Below are positions 26,109-35,648 of a stretch of 64,000 nt of DNA, in pieces (position 1 is the first letter of the stretch; each line of letters starts with the position of its first letter). Origin of the DNA: Chloroflexi bacterium CFX6 (lineage in GTDB: Bacteria; Chloroflexota; Anaerolineae; Anaerolineales; Villigracilaceae); assembly GCA_030263595.1 (NCBI GenBank), contig SZPG01000004.1, forward strand, positions 1 through 64,000. Direction: 5' to 3'. A model generated the notes under the pieces. It did not search any database and had not been told where the DNA came from. It saw only the letters and a program-made list of their open reading frames with translations. The translations under genes were made by a program, and so were the position numbers.

Positions 26109-26405
26109 GTCGCCTCTCAATCTTGGAGCCGGACGCTGCGCGCGACCCTGGAGCGATGGTTGCATTTCGTCGCCGCAGCCGCGTGGATCGTTCCGCTATT
26201 CGAAAGTTTAGTCGAATTGAGCGGGAAACGGCTTTGCATTTTAATTAACTTGCCTACGCAGTATCGCAACATTCATGTTGCCTCGTCATGCAAGATAAAT
26301 CTTGCGGCGCTGGTAATGTCGGTTAATGCCTCGCCTGTATGCCTTTTATCACCGGAACCCGGAGATTCCTTTTTGTACCCCGCAGCCCGCGGCAGAACCC
26401 CTCCG
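26109..26405 (-). promoter_or_regulatory. Structured leader region upstream of the cpaF unit
   Basis: About 300 bp without a gene between cpaE and the cpaF unit. On the minus strand two small hairpins follow each other, GCAAGA-TTTA-TCTTGC (26290-26305) and GCAACA-TGAA-TGTTGC (26266-26281). After them comes a longer imperfect stem, CGTTTCCCGCT with AGCGGAACG, near 26190-26240. This looks like a structured 5' UTR; the class is not known to me. Confidence 0.4.
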
Positions 26406-27590
26406 CTACGATTTGCGCGCGCGCAACTGGCGCGCAAGCCTGACCATCTCCGCCGCGCTCTCCTTGAAGATGATGGAGGCAGTGTCCTTGGGATATTTCG
26501 TGACGATCGGTTGGCTCAGGTTGTTCGCCAGCGCGAAGTTGCCCCCCATGTACGGGAAGGTCGTCCTGATCGGGAAGCCGATGATCCCCTCCGCTTCCGC
26601 CTTGGTCAAACCTTCCAACCCCACCGCGCGGTTCAGAATGGCATAGACGTTTTGGTCTTCGATGCCCTGCCCAGTCAGATATTCCCAGACCGTCCCGGTC
26701 AGTTTGATGGTGCTGAGGTCGGTGGAAACGATCAGGGAGATGAGGTCGGCTTGTTGGATCAGGGGCAGGCTGATGCGTGAGAGCGAACGCCCGATGTCGA
26801 GGACGATGAAATCGTAGGAGGCGCGCAGCGCGTCCACGATCTGCCCGATACGTTCGAACTTCAGGTTGTTTCCATGTTGCGGATCGGGCGATCCGGCCAG
26901 CAATTGGAATTTCCAGAGATCCGGCTCGGGCAGTTCCCTGAGGAAATATTCCCCGTTCGTCTGCGCGGACGGGAGGTCTGCCGCGGTGACGAGATTCAGA
27001 TTCCCCTCGTAGCCGACGATCTGCGCGATCGAACCGATGGGCAGGACGAGGTCGGCGACGACCACGCGCGCCTCCGGGTGCTGGTCCTTGATGTTCATCG
27101 CCAGGTTGGCGCACAGGGAGGAGGTGCCGGTGCCCCCCTTGGCGCTCAGAAAGACGATCAACAATCCGTTCTCGCTCGACTTTTGAGCCGGTTGGGGGAC
27201 CTCCGCCGAGACTGCTTCGCCGCCGAAGGCGCGGTCGAACGCTTCGTCCAACGCGGCGAGCGCCTCCGACGATTTGACGATGTATTCGTTTGCGCCCGCG
27301 TTCAGGCAGGCTTGCCTGCGCGCGGGCGCCGGGTCGCTGGAAAGCGCGATGAGCGGGGTCCTGGCCGTGCGCGCGTTCTGGCGCAGTTTTTGGATGAACT
27401 CGACGTCCCCCATGTCGGAGAATACGGGATCGAAAAGGACCAGGTCGGGTCCGTCGCGCCAGGCGATGATCAACGCCTCCTTGCCGGAGCCAGCCTCGAG
27501 AATGTTGAATCGTTTTTCCCGCATCAGATTCGAGAGGTAGGCGCGGCTGGCTTGATTTTCATCCACGATCAGGATGGTTTTTCCGATCAT
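26406..27590 (-). CDS. cpaE: CpaE-like pilus localisation ATPase with receiver domain
   Basis: 394 residues. The N-terminal receiver (1-125; TILIVDENQ, a phosphoacceptor-like Asp in LVLFDPVF, and VKSS) is joined to a MinD/ParA-type ATPase. That ATPase has the deviant Walker A SAKGGTGTSSL near residue 153 and FIVLDIGRSLSRISL as Walker B region. CpaE proteins place Tad pili at defined cell sites. It is transcribed after the response regulator and kinases, so phosphorelay input to its receiver is plausible. Confidence 0.88.
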   Translation of the reverse strand: MIGKTILIVDENQASRAYLSNLMREKRFNILEAGSGKEALIIAWRDGPDLVLFDPVFSDMGDVEFIQKLRQNARTARTPLIALSSDPAPARRQACLNAGANEYIVKSSEALAALDEAFDRAFGGEAVSAEVPQPAQKSSENGLLIVFLSAKGGTGTSSLCANLAMNIKDQHPEARVVVADLVLPIGSIAQIVGYEGNLNLVTAADLPSAQTNGEYFLRELPEPDLWKFQLLAGSPDPQHGNNLKFERIGQIVDALRASYDFIVLDIGRSLSRISLPLIQQADLISLIVSTDLSTIKLTGTVWEYLTGQGIEDQNVYAILNRAVGLEGLTKAEAEGIIGFPIRTTFPYMGGNFALANNLSQPIVTKYPKDTASIIFKESAAEMVRLARQLRARKS

Positions 27591-27612
27591 TCGAACCTCC
27601 TCTTCCGCCTGC

Positions 27613-28311
27613 CTACTCTTCGATGGGGGGCATCAGGTAGCCAAGACCGGAACGGGTGACGATGTGTTTTGGGTTGTGGGCGTCGTCCTCGAGTTTTTGC
27701 CGCAGGCGGGCGATGCTCACCCAGAGGATCTCCTTGTCCGTGCGGTATTCGGGTCCCCAAACGCTGGTGAGGAGTTCCTCGGAGGACATGATCTTGCCGA
27801 CGTGATGGGCGAATTGCAACAACAAACGGTACTCGGTCGCGGAAAGCGAGATAGGGGTTTCGCCCTTCCAGATTTCCGCGCGGGCGAAATCAATCTTCAG
27901 GTTTCCATGCGTAAAGAAACGGGATTGTCCGCCCATTTCCGTAACCGGTTGGGCGCGGCGCAAAACGGCTCGGACGCGCGCCAGCAATTCGGTGGCTGAG
28001 AACGGTTTGACGAGGTAATCGTCCGCGCCCAGGTCGAGTCCCCGCACGCGATCCTGCTCGTCGCCCTTGGCTGTGAGGATGATGATGGGCGTGTTGGAAA
28101 ACTCGCGGATGCGCTGGGTGGCGCCAAACCCGTCGAGTTTGGGCATCATCACGTCCATCAGCACCAGGTCTATCGGCTGGTTGGAAAAAACGTCAACCGC
28201 CTGCACTCCATCCGAAGCGGTGACGACCTCGTAGCCCTCCGTCCGCAGGTTCGCCTCCAGCAGGCGAAGGTAGCGGGGCTCGTCGTCCACAATGAGAATG
28301 CGTTTCGCCAT
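27613..28311 (-). CDS. OmpR/PhoB-type response regulator
   Basis: 232 residues. The receiver domain (ILIVDDEPRYLRLLE; phosphorylated Asp in LVLMDVMMPKLDGF; DDYLVKPFSATELLARV) is followed by a winged-helix output domain (FARAEIWKGETPISLSATEY, VWGPEYRTDKEILWVSIARL). ATG 28311 has AAGGAGG upstream; the longer frame has no ribosome site. It lies between cpaE and two histidine kinases in one run of genes. Confidence 0.93.
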   Translation of the reverse strand: MAKRILIVDDEPRYLRLLEANLRTEGYEVVTASDGVQAVDVFSNQPIDLVLMDVMMPKLDGFGATQRIREFSNTPIIILTAKGDEQDRVRGLDLGADDYLVKPFSATELLARVRAVLRRAQPVTEMGGQSRFFTHGNLKIDFARAEIWKGETPISLSATEYRLLLQFAHHVGKIMSSEELLTSVWGPEYRTDKEILWVSIARLRQKLEDDAHNPKHIVTRSGLGYLMPPIEE

Positions 28312-28322
28312 GACAGCCTCCT

Positions 28323-29513
28323 TCACGTTCTTGAAACTTGGTTGATGGGCAGTTGGATGAAAAACGTGGTTCCCTGGTTCGCGTTCGATTCTGCCCAAAT
28401 CTTACCACGATGCGCCTCGATGATCTGCTTGCAAATGTACAGTCCCAGCCCGGTGCCGGTGGCTTTTTCGGCGCGGATGCGATAGAAACGCTCGAAGATC
28501 AACGGCAGGGATTCGGGGGGGATACCGGGACCGTGATCCGTGAACGTGACGACCAATGACCGCCCTGCCTGCTTCAACCCGACGAAGACCGGCGAACCGG
28601 GCGCGTATTTGACCGCGTTCGTATACAGGTTCTCGAAGACCTGCGCGATGCGGACCCCATCCGCCTGGATGGGGGTGGAGGATTGCAGGTCCAGGGTTAC
28701 GTCCAGGTCCTTGTAGCGGGAACGGATGCGGGCGGTGACGTCCCTCACGACGGCGTCCAGCCGGAGGGGTTGGAAGCGAAGCGGGAGCGTCTTGCTTTGC
28801 AGACGCGCGGATTCGAGCACGTTCTCGATCAGCAGGGAGAGGCGATCCGCCTCCTCGTCAATGATGGAGAGGAATTCCTTTTGCGTCTCCGGGTCCCAGG
28901 AGGTGTCCTCGCGCAGGAGGCTGGTGCTGTATCCCTTGATGAACCCGAGCGGCGTGCGCAGTTCATGGGAAACGGTGCTGACGAAATCGTCCTGCAACTG
29001 GAGTTGTTGTTTCAGCGCGCCCAGTTCCTCGTTCATCCTTCTCCAGGCGCGGCGTTCGAAGAGGACCGAGAGCAGTTCCGCGCCGAGCGTCGCCGCAGCG
29101 ATGTGGCGCTCCTCATACGCGGGTCCCCCGAAACGCACGAAGACCAGCGCGCCGTTCACCACCCCGTCCGCGCGCAGGGGCAGCCCCAGCAGGTACGGCT
29201 GGCGGACGCGGTCCTCCGTTTCGGAACCCGCGTCGGGCAACTGGACGAGCGGTTTCATTTTTGCGAAAACCTGAAGGGCGATGTTCTCCCCCCATGCGGC
29301 GTCGGCTTCGGCGGTCTTGGCGCGCCCGATGGCGCGCGCGTAGAAGATCTCGAGCGAACCCGTTTGGTCGTCCTGGAGATACGCCGCCACGTTGTCGTAC
29401 ACGAATTCCCTGCGGAGCGCGGCGAGGAATTTTTCGACGATCAGGCGCATGTCGCCCTGTTCGTTGATGATCCCCAGCAGTTCGTTCACGTAGGAAAAGG
29501 CGCGGTCATCCAT
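28323..29513 (-). CDS. Soluble GAF-domain sensor histidine kinase
   Basis: 396 residues, no membrane segment. A GAF-like sensor (about 10-150) and short coiled coil precede the HisKA box VSTVSHELRTPLGFIKGYS. The HATPase domain has NLYTNAVKYAPGSP (N box), FTDHGPGIPPESL (G1) and ATGTGLGLYICKQI (G2). It probably phosphorylates the adjacent PhoB-type regulator in response to an internal signal. Only 11 bp separate it from that regulator and 3 bp from the second kinase. Confidence 0.92.
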   Translation of the reverse strand: MDDRAFSYVNELLGIINEQGDMRLIVEKFLAALRREFVYDNVAAYLQDDQTGSLEIFYARAIGRAKTAEADAAWGENIALQVFAKMKPLVQLPDAGSETEDRVRQPYLLGLPLRADGVVNGALVFVRFGGPAYEERHIAAATLGAELLSVLFERRAWRRMNEELGALKQQLQLQDDFVSTVSHELRTPLGFIKGYSTSLLREDTSWDPETQKEFLSIIDEEADRLSLLIENVLESARLQSKTLPLRFQPLRLDAVVRDVTARIRSRYKDLDVTLDLQSSTPIQADGVRIAQVFENLYTNAVKYAPGSPVFVGLKQAGRSLVVTFTDHGPGIPPESLPLIFERFYRIRAEKATGTGLGLYICKQIIEAHRGKIWAESNANQGTTFFIQLPINQVSRT

Positions 29514-29516
29514 GAT

Positions 29517-30545
29517 CTATTTCTTCCCTGCCGCGGTCAGCAAGGGGAATTTGAACGTGGCGCCGCGCCCCTCCACCGACTGCACTTCGATCATGGAGCC
29601 GTGCGCCTCGATGATCTGCCGCACGAGCGAAAGCCCCAGCCCGGTACCGCCGTGACGCCGCGTGGACGATCCATCCAACTGGTGGAACGGTTCGAAGATC
29701 TCCTCCAGGCGGTTGGGAGCGATGCCGATGCCGGTATCCGTGACGGAGACGATGACCAGGTTTTCCCCTTCGCGTTTGACGCTGACCACCACGCTTCCGC
29801 CCGCGGGCGTGAACTTGATCCCGTTATCAATGAGCTGGCTCAACGCCCAGCCGATCTTCTGCGAATCCCCCTGCGCGAGGGGAACGTTATCGTCAATGAC
29901 CGCGTGCAGGTTGACGCCGCGATCCTGCGCCCGGCCCATGAACGATTTGACCGCCAGGCTGGCGATGCGGCGGATGTCCATTTCGTCGAAGTGGACGCTC
30001 AGTTCGCCGCGCGAAGCCAGCGAGACCATGATCAGGTCTTCGATCAAACCTTCGAGTTTGTTCGAGGATTGCTGACTGACCTGCAGCGCATGCCGCTGTT
30101 CATCCGTGATCGGACCCAGCGATTCGGAGACGAGCAGTTCGACGTATCCCTTGATGTGCGTGAGGGGGGAGCGTAACTCGTGCGAGATGTTGGAGATGAA
30201 GTTGGCTTTCAACTGGCTGAGTTCGGAGACGCGTTCGAGCGCCTTTTGCAGTTCGGCGGTGCGTTCCTGCACGCGACGTTCGAGGACGCGGTTGGCGGAT
30301 TGCAGGGCGGAACGCAGTTGCAAGATCTGTTCCGTGACCGCCTGGTCGAGGTCCGAACGCTGGATGAGGTCCAGGTCGAGGAGCGCCTGCCCAAGCAGGA
30401 TCGGATTGCCCTTTTCCATCTCCTCCTGCTGGCGGTCGAGCGCTTTTTGCAGGTCCTCGGCGCCGATCAGTCCCTTTTGAACGAGATATTCCCCCATGCG
30501 AGGCACGAGCATTTCAGGAGAGAGTTTCGGCTGTGTTTGTGACAT
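29517..30545 (-). CDS. Sensor histidine kinase with MshEN-like N-terminal domain
   Basis: 342 residues, soluble. Residues 14-75 (RMGEYLVQKGLIGAEDLQKA, then ILLGQALLDLDLIQRSDLDQ) have the repeated pattern of the MshEN/T2SSE N-terminal domain, which binds c-di-GMP in pilus and secretion ATPases. A coiled coil then leads to the HisKA box SNISHELRSPLTHIKGYV and HATPase boxes LIDNGIKFTPAGG, VTDTGIGIAPN and GGTGLGLSLVRQI. First gene of the run with the second kinase, regulator and cpaE. The domain suggests that c-di-GMP could feed into this phosphorelay; this is inference. Confidence 0.85.
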   Translation of the reverse strand: MSQTQPKLSPEMLVPRMGEYLVQKGLIGAEDLQKALDRQQEEMEKGNPILLGQALLDLDLIQRSDLDQAVTEQILQLRSALQSANRVLERRVQERTAELQKALERVSELSQLKANFISNISHELRSPLTHIKGYVELLVSESLGPITDEQRHALQVSQQSSNKLEGLIEDLIMVSLASRGELSVHFDEMDIRRIASLAVKSFMGRAQDRGVNLHAVIDDNVPLAQGDSQKIGWALSQLIDNGIKFTPAGGSVVVSVKREGENLVIVSVTDTGIGIAPNRLEEIFEPFHQLDGSSTRRHGGTGLGLSLVRQIIEAHGSMIEVQSVEGRGATFKFPLLTAAGKK

Positions 30546-30583
30546 GTTTTCTTACTCGGTATCTGCGCTTTGTCTCCATGAGC

Positions 30584-30622
30584 GCTGTCATTTCGACGAG
30601 CGCAGCGAGGAGAAATGACAGC
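30584..30622. repeat. Short palindromic repeat
   Basis: GCTGTCATTTC (30584-30594) and GAAATGACAGC (30612-30622) are perfect inverted repeats around a 17-nt core containing GAGCGCAGCGAG. This looks like a short member of the dispersed GTCATT-family. It sits in the gap between the amidohydrolase 3' end and the kinase start. Confidence 0.6.
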
Positions 30623-30645
30623 ATCCAATGTTTCCAGACACTCGT

Positions 30646-32274
30646 TCAGCGCAAGGGGTAAACCCATTCTCCATTCACCATTGTAGCCGAGGATTGCAGC
30701 GCGAACAATTCATCCACGTGACAATCGAAGGGGTCCTTTTCGAGCGCGATCAGGTCGGCGAGGCAGCCGGGGGCGAGCCTGCCGAGTCGGTCGTCCATGT
30801 AGGCGGCGTAGGCTGGACCGAGCGTGTACGCCTCCCAGGCTTGGGCGAGGGTCAGTTTTTGTTCGGGGTACCAGCCTTCGGGTGAGGGGGAACCGTCGGC
30901 GCGCCTCCTTGTGACCGCGGCGCGCAATCCCCGGAACGGATTCGGGGATTCAACCGGCGCGTCCGATCCGAACGCGAGCCGCGCGCCGAAATCCAGTTGG
31001 GTCTTCCACGCGTAGGCAAGGCGCGAACGTTCGGGACCCCAGAATTGATCCGCCATGTACATGTCGGAGGTGGCGTGGATGGGCTGCATGGAGGCGACGA
31101 CGTCGAGTTGCGCGAGGCGCGCCGCGTCGTCGGGATGGACGACCTGCACGTGTTCGATGCGATGGCGCAGGTGAGGGAGATGGTTTTCGCGTTCGTACCT
31201 GCGGAGTTGTTCGTAGGCGTTCAGCGCCTCGTGATTGGCGCGGTCGCCAATGGCGTGGACGGTCATGCCCAAGCCGACGCCTGCGGCTTTGCGCCCGTGT
31301 TCGAAGAGTTCCTCGCCGTCCATGTTGAGGATGCCGCGGTTGTTCTCCTCGCCGATGTAGGGCTGGAACATGGCGGCAGTGTGCGGACCGAGCGCGCCGT
31401 CCATGAAGACCTTGACGTTGCCGATGCGGAGCAGGTCGTCGCCGAAGCCGCCGCGCAGACCGAGCGCGTGGGCGTGGTCGAGCAGTTCGACGGGGACGTT
31501 CTTCAATACGCGCAGTTTGAGCCTGTGTTGTGCGTGGAGCAATTGCAACGCCATGAAGGAGTCGCGGCGGTCGAAGTCGTGGATGCCGGTCAAGCCCATT
31601 TTCCACAGGATGGGTTGCGCCTTTTCGATGGCGTCGGCGATTTCATGGATGGTCGGTTCGGGGATGACGCTGCCGACGAGTTCCATCGCGGTTTCGAGCA
31701 GGATACCGGTGGCGTTGCCGTGCGCGTCGCGTTGGATCTGTCCGTTGTGCGGGTCGGGCGTTTGCGCGGCGATGTTCGCCAGTTTCATCGCGACGGTGTT
31801 CGCCCACGCGGCATGGAGCGATTTGGCGGTGAGGTAGACCGGGTTGTTGGGGGCGATTGAATCTAAATCCTGTGCTGTGGGCCAAGGATGCTCCCTCACC
31901 CCTAACCCCTCTCCCACAGGGAGAGGGGGATTCTGCCACGCGTTTTGATTCCAACCGTGACCGAGGATCCATTCGCCGGGTTTTGATTTTTTGACGCGCT
32001 CGGCGACGCGGCGCAGGCATTCCCCTTTGGCGTCCACCTCGCAGTCAATTTTTTGCAGAGCCAGCGCGTAGTGCTTGATGTGCAGGTGGGCGTCGGTGAG
32101 GCCGGGCAATATGACGCGCCCGCCCATGTCCTGTCCCTCTGCCCTGGGGAATTGATCGAACAGATCGTCCGTTTCGCCGACCGCGAGGATTCGTTCGCGG
32201 TCAATGACGATGGCGGAGGCGGTGGGGCGTTTTGGGTTTTGGGTGTAAATGCGCGCGTTGTGGAGGAGGATCAT
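30646..32274 (-). CDS. Amidohydrolase family protein (YtcJ-like)
   Basis: 542 residues of the metal-dependent amidohydrolase superfamily (Amidohydro_3). VILPGLTDAHLHIKHYAL gives the first metal ligands (HxH), HAIGDRANHEALNAYEQL and HRIEHVQVVHPDDAARLAQL the later His ligands, and FGSDAPVESPNPFRGL the catalytic Asp. The substrate is unknown; YtcJ-like enzymes hydrolyse exocyclic amides or carbamates. AAAGG lies 5 nt before ATG 32274. Near residues 115-130 a dispersed palindromic repeat is translated in frame (PPLPVGEGLGVREHP), a likely later insertion in a surface loop. Confidence 0.88.
   Translation of the reverse strand: MILLHNARIYTQNPKRPTASAIVIDRERILAVGETDDLFDQFPRAEGQDMGGRVILPGLTDAHLHIKHYALALQKIDCEVDAKGECLRRVAERVKKSKPGEWILGHGWNQNAWQNPPLPVGEGLGVREHPWPTAQDLDSIAPNNPVYLTAKSLHAAWANTVAMKLANIAAQTPDPHNGQIQRDAHGNATGILLETAMELVGSVIPEPTIHEIADAIEKAQPILWKMGLTGIHDFDRRDSFMALQLLHAQHRLKLRVLKNVPVELLDHAHALGLRGGFGDDLLRIGNVKVFMDGALGPHTAAMFQPYIGEENNRGILNMDGEELFEHGRKAAGVGLGMTVHAIGDRANHEALNAYEQLRRYERENHLPHLRHRIEHVQVVHPDDAARLAQLDVVASMQPIHATSDMYMADQFWGPERSRLAYAWKTQLDFGARLAFGSDAPVESPNPFRGLRAAVTRRRADGSPSPEGWYPEQKLTLAQAWEAYTLGPAYAAYMDDRLGRLAPGCLADLIALEKDPFDCHVDELFALQSSATMVNGEWVYPLR
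31893..31930. repeat. CTCTCCC/GGGAGAG palindromic repeat inside the amidohydrolase gene
   Basis: CCCTCACCCCTAACCCCT then CTCCCACAGGGAGAGGGGGA, a G/C-run palindrome. Copies of the same element lie at 59810-59844 and 62156-62190, also within coding sequence. Confidence 0.75.
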
Positions 32275-32378
32275 AACAACCTTTCAGTCACAGGATATGG
32301 AGGATTCACAAAATTTTCCGTCTGCTCTGCGTTATCCGTGCGCGAAAAGCGCCGCTGCAACCTTATTCCGAACCGGCG

Positions 32379-33230
32379 TTACGTCAATTTTTCCAACAGC
32401 GAATCCAATTCTTCATTGGAGTAATAATAGATCGTGACCGTGCCGCCTTTTCTGCCGTGCTTGAGCGTGACCTTCGTCCCCAGGCTGGCTCTCAGGCGGC
32501 GCTCGACGTCGGTCGCGTCCGCGCTTTTGTTTGCCCGTTTGCCCGACGGCGTTTTTCTCCCCGAATATTTTCCCGCCAATGCCTCCGTCTGGCGGACGCT
32601 CAAATCGAGATTCACAACCTGATTCAACAGGGCTTCCTGCGCCTTTGCGGAGTTCAAGGCGAGCATGGCGCGCGCGTGACCTTCGGTGATGCGCCCGTCC
32701 ACCAGCGCCTGTTTGACCGCGGCGCAGGCATCGAGCAGACGCATGGTGTTCGTCACCGCCACCCGGCTTTTGCCCACGCGCTCGGCGATCTTCTCGTGCG
32801 ACATCCTGAACTCTTTGGCAAGGTGCTGGTACGCCTCCGCTTCTTCGATCGGATTCAGGTCTTCGCGCTGGACGTTTTCGATGAGCGCCAGTTCGAGCAG
32901 TTGCTGGTCGGTGGCGTGGCGGATGACGACGGGAACGGTTCGCAGCCCCGCCTTGCGCGCGGCTTGCAAACGGCGTTCGCCCGCGATCAGGACGTACACC
33001 CCGTTCCGGCCGGGTGAAACGACCAGCGGCTGGATGATCCCATGCTCGCGGATGGAGGCGGCAAGGTTCTCGAGTTCATCGAGGTCGAATTTTTCGCGCG
33101 GCTGGCGCGGGTTGCGCTGGATGAGGTCAATGGAGACTTGCGTAACGCCGCTTCCCCCCTCGCCGGGTTTTGTGTCGCCCGCAGGGATGAGGGCGTCGAG
33201 TCCCTTGCCGAGACCGGATCGTTTGGGCAT
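32379..33230 (-). CDS. parB: Chromosome-partitioning protein ParB
   Basis: 283 residues. RSGLGKGLDALIP at the N-terminus is the ParA-contact segment. The CTPase/ParB-N domain (QRNPRQPREKFDLDEL, GERRLQAARKAGL) is followed by an HTH domain (SHEKIAERVGKSRVAVTNTM) that would bind parS. A basic linker and a C-terminal dimerisation segment (YYYSNEELDSLLEKL) end it. It lies downstream of parA on the same strand, 126 bp away. With ParA it segregates the origin region. No convincing parS site was seen in the window. Confidence 0.95.
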   Translation of the reverse strand: MPKRSGLGKGLDALIPAGDTKPGEGGSGVTQVSIDLIQRNPRQPREKFDLDELENLAASIREHGIIQPLVVSPGRNGVYVLIAGERRLQAARKAGLRTVPVVIRHATDQQLLELALIENVQREDLNPIEEAEAYQHLAKEFRMSHEKIAERVGKSRVAVTNTMRLLDACAAVKQALVDGRITEGHARAMLALNSAKAQEALLNQVVNLDLSVRQTEALAGKYSGRKTPSGKRANKSADATDVERRLRASLGTKVTLKHGRKGGTVTIYYYSNEELDSLLEKLT

Positions 33231-33356
33231 GTTTTCTCCTTTTCAGCTGAGCCTGTCGAAGCGGCGCATGGGATTTTTTCCGTGTCTCTCTGTGTCCAGA
33301 ATCACGGAAATTCCCGGAGAGCCAACGTATTTACGGCGTCAATTCCCGGCGGTAAA

Positions 33357-34130
33357 TCATTTCACGCCGTCGCCTTTCAGCAGTTCCTTCACGAGCGATT
33401 CGTAGGCGGACGCGCCCACAGAGGCCGGCGCGTAGGCGGAGATGGGGAGTCCATACGAGGGCGCCTCCGCCAGGCGGATGCTGCGCGGCACGATGGTCTT
33501 GAAGACCTGACCGGGGAAGTGATTGTTGACCTCCTTCACCACGTCGTTGGAGAGGTTGGTTCGGGAGTCGAACATGGTCAGGATGACGCCGCGCACGCGC
33601 AGGTCGGGGAAAAGAAGCGATTGGACGCGCTGGATGGTCTGGGTGAGTTGACCGAGTCCCTCGAGGGCGAGGTATTCGCATTGAACGGGGACAAGCACGC
33701 CGTCCTTCGCGGCGACCAGCCCGTTGACGGTCAGTATGCCGAGCGAGGGCGGGCAGTCCACAAGGACGTAATCGTATTTTCCGTCCACCGATTCGAGCGC
33801 GGTCTTGAGGCGGAACTCGCGTCCCATCTCGTCCACGAGTTCGATCTCCGCGCCAGCCAGCGAAGGCGAGGACGGCAGGAGCGAAAGTTTCAGCCGTTCG
33901 TTGAAGAGGATGGAAGAGGCGGGAGGCTCGCCGTTGATCAGCGCCTCGTAGGTGCCTGCCTGCACGGAATGTTTATCCACCCCGAGGCTGGAGGTGGCGT
34001 TCGCCTGCGGGTCGAGGTCCACGACGAGGACGCGTTGCCCGAACTTCGCGAGGTACGCCGCGAGATTGATGGCGGTGGTGGTCTTGCCCACTCCGCCTTT
34101 CTGGTTGACGAGGGTGTAGGTGCGGGTCAT
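33357..34130 (-). CDS. parA: Chromosome-partitioning ATPase ParA (Soj)
   Basis: 257 residues, the usual Soj size without an N-terminal HTH. Deviant Walker A is NQKGGVGKTTTAINLAAYL at residue 8. The signature Asp lies in VLVVDLDPQANATSSLG, and YDYVLVDCPPSLGILTVNGL is the Walker B region. It drives ParB-parS movement. The start has no Shine-Dalgarno. Confidence 0.96.
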   Translation of the reverse strand: MTRTYTLVNQKGGVGKTTTAINLAAYLAKFGQRVLVVDLDPQANATSSLGVDKHSVQAGTYEALINGEPPASSILFNERLKLSLLPSSPSLAGAEIELVDEMGREFRLKTALESVDGKYDYVLVDCPPSLGILTVNGLVAAKDGVLVPVQCEYLALEGLGQLTQTIQRVQSLLFPDLRVRGVILTMFDSRTNLSNDVVKEVNNHFPGQVFKTIVPRSIRLAEAPSYGLPISAYAPASVGASAYESLVKELLKGDGVK

Positions 34131-34169
34131 TGCGATTTACGATTGGCGATTTGCGAAACGAACTTCGCG

Positions 34170-35021
34170 TTACGGGATCACGACCATCCTGCTTTGTTCG
34201 ATCTCGAGTTGGGTGGGGACGCCATCCAACCCGGCGCGTTCGACGGAATGGGAGGCAAGCAGGGTGGCGAAGCGGGTTGCCTCCCACGGATCGCGCGTGT
34301 TCAAATAACGGATGAAGAACGCGGCGGCAAAGATGTCGCCCGCGCCGGTGGCGTCCACTTCGCGGACGGACGGCGCGCGGAAGCGGCGGCGGTCTCCGTG
34401 CCAATAGAGAACCGCGCCCGCCGCGCCTTCCGTGACCACCAGTATTTTGGTCTGTTGAGCCAGATGCTCGATGAGAAGGTCGTCGCCGTTGACGTCTTCG
34501 CGGCTGAACACCACCGCGCCCGCCTGCGCGAGCGCGCGCTCCGCGTCCTTCCACGTTCGGGGCGAAACGAGACCTTCCGCGTCCCATTGACGCATCCAAC
34601 CCTGGGGGGTCAACCCAAGCAGGCTCGGTGAAAAGTCCTTTGGCAAAACGGAATCCACCTCGTCCGCGATGGGAGCGAGATGAATGATCGAAGCCGCCCG
34701 CCAGGAGTCGGGAACGCGGTCGAGTTCGATGCGAGCCGCGCGGGCGCGCAGGTATTGGACGCGTCCGCGCGCGGTGGAAATATTTTCGTAGATCGTGCTT
34801 GAATCGGATTCGATGGAAACGAGGGGAATTCCGTTCAACGGTTCGAGCGATGCGTCCGTACCCGCCGCGGTGACGATTCCCACGCGCAAGCCGAGCGCGC
34901 GGGCGGTCAGCGCGGCGTATGCAGCCGTCCCGCCCAATTGCGCGCCCTTCGGGGTCAGGTCGCGCGCAGCGTGACCGATCGCGAGATAATCCACCGGTTC
35001 GAGCGGGACGAGGTCGGGCAT
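34170..35021 (-). CDS. PfkB-family carbohydrate/nucleoside kinase
   Basis: 283 residues. QLGGTAAYAALTARALGLRV is the substrate-binding Gly motif, FSREDVNGDDLLI lies mid-protein, and DATGAGDIFAAAFFIRYLNT is the catalytic PfkB signature 2. The substrate is unknown (ribokinase-like fold). The start at 35021 is 6 nt after a TATAAT (35028-35033) and lacks a Shine-Dalgarno, so the mRNA is probably leaderless; open frame upstream is a remnant of the HEPN gene region. Confidence 0.87.
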   Translation of the reverse strand: MPDLVPLEPVDYLAIGHAARDLTPKGAQLGGTAAYAALTARALGLRVGIVTAAGTDASLEPLNGIPLVSIESDSSTIYENISTARGRVQYLRARAARIELDRVPDSWRAASIIHLAPIADEVDSVLPKDFSPSLLGLTPQGWMRQWDAEGLVSPRTWKDAERALAQAGAVVFSREDVNGDDLLIEHLAQQTKILVVTEGAAGAVLYWHGDRRRFRAPSVREVDATGAGDIFAAAFFIRYLNTRDPWEATRFATLLASHSVERAGLDGVPTQLEIEQSRMVVIP

Positions 35022-35086
35022 GAGCGAATTATACCGTGAGACGATTTGCAAGCCCGCAAAAGAGGAAAGGCGCTGCGTATCCTGAT

Positions 35087-35585
<499 letters not shown>

Positions 35586-35611
35586 GCTCTTCCTGGAATA
35601 ATTTTACCCCC

Positions 35612-35641
35612 AAATAAAAAGGGCGGATTGCTCATCCGCCC
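35612..35641 (-). terminator. Terminator of the rpmH-rnpA-yidC-khpB gene run
   Basis: Minus strand GGGCGGAT-GAGCA-ATCCGCCC followed by TTTTTATTT, 8-bp perfect stem, just after the khpB stop. Confidence 0.9.
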
Positions 35642-35648
35642 CATGGGG

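Noticed and set aside
26109-26260. c-di-GMP-I (GEMM) riboswitch upstream of the cpaF unit, suggested by GCAAAGCC on the minus strand
   Set aside because: The partner GGCAAA/UUGCC pairing and the GNRA tetraloop stem could not be built; only simple hairpins are supported.
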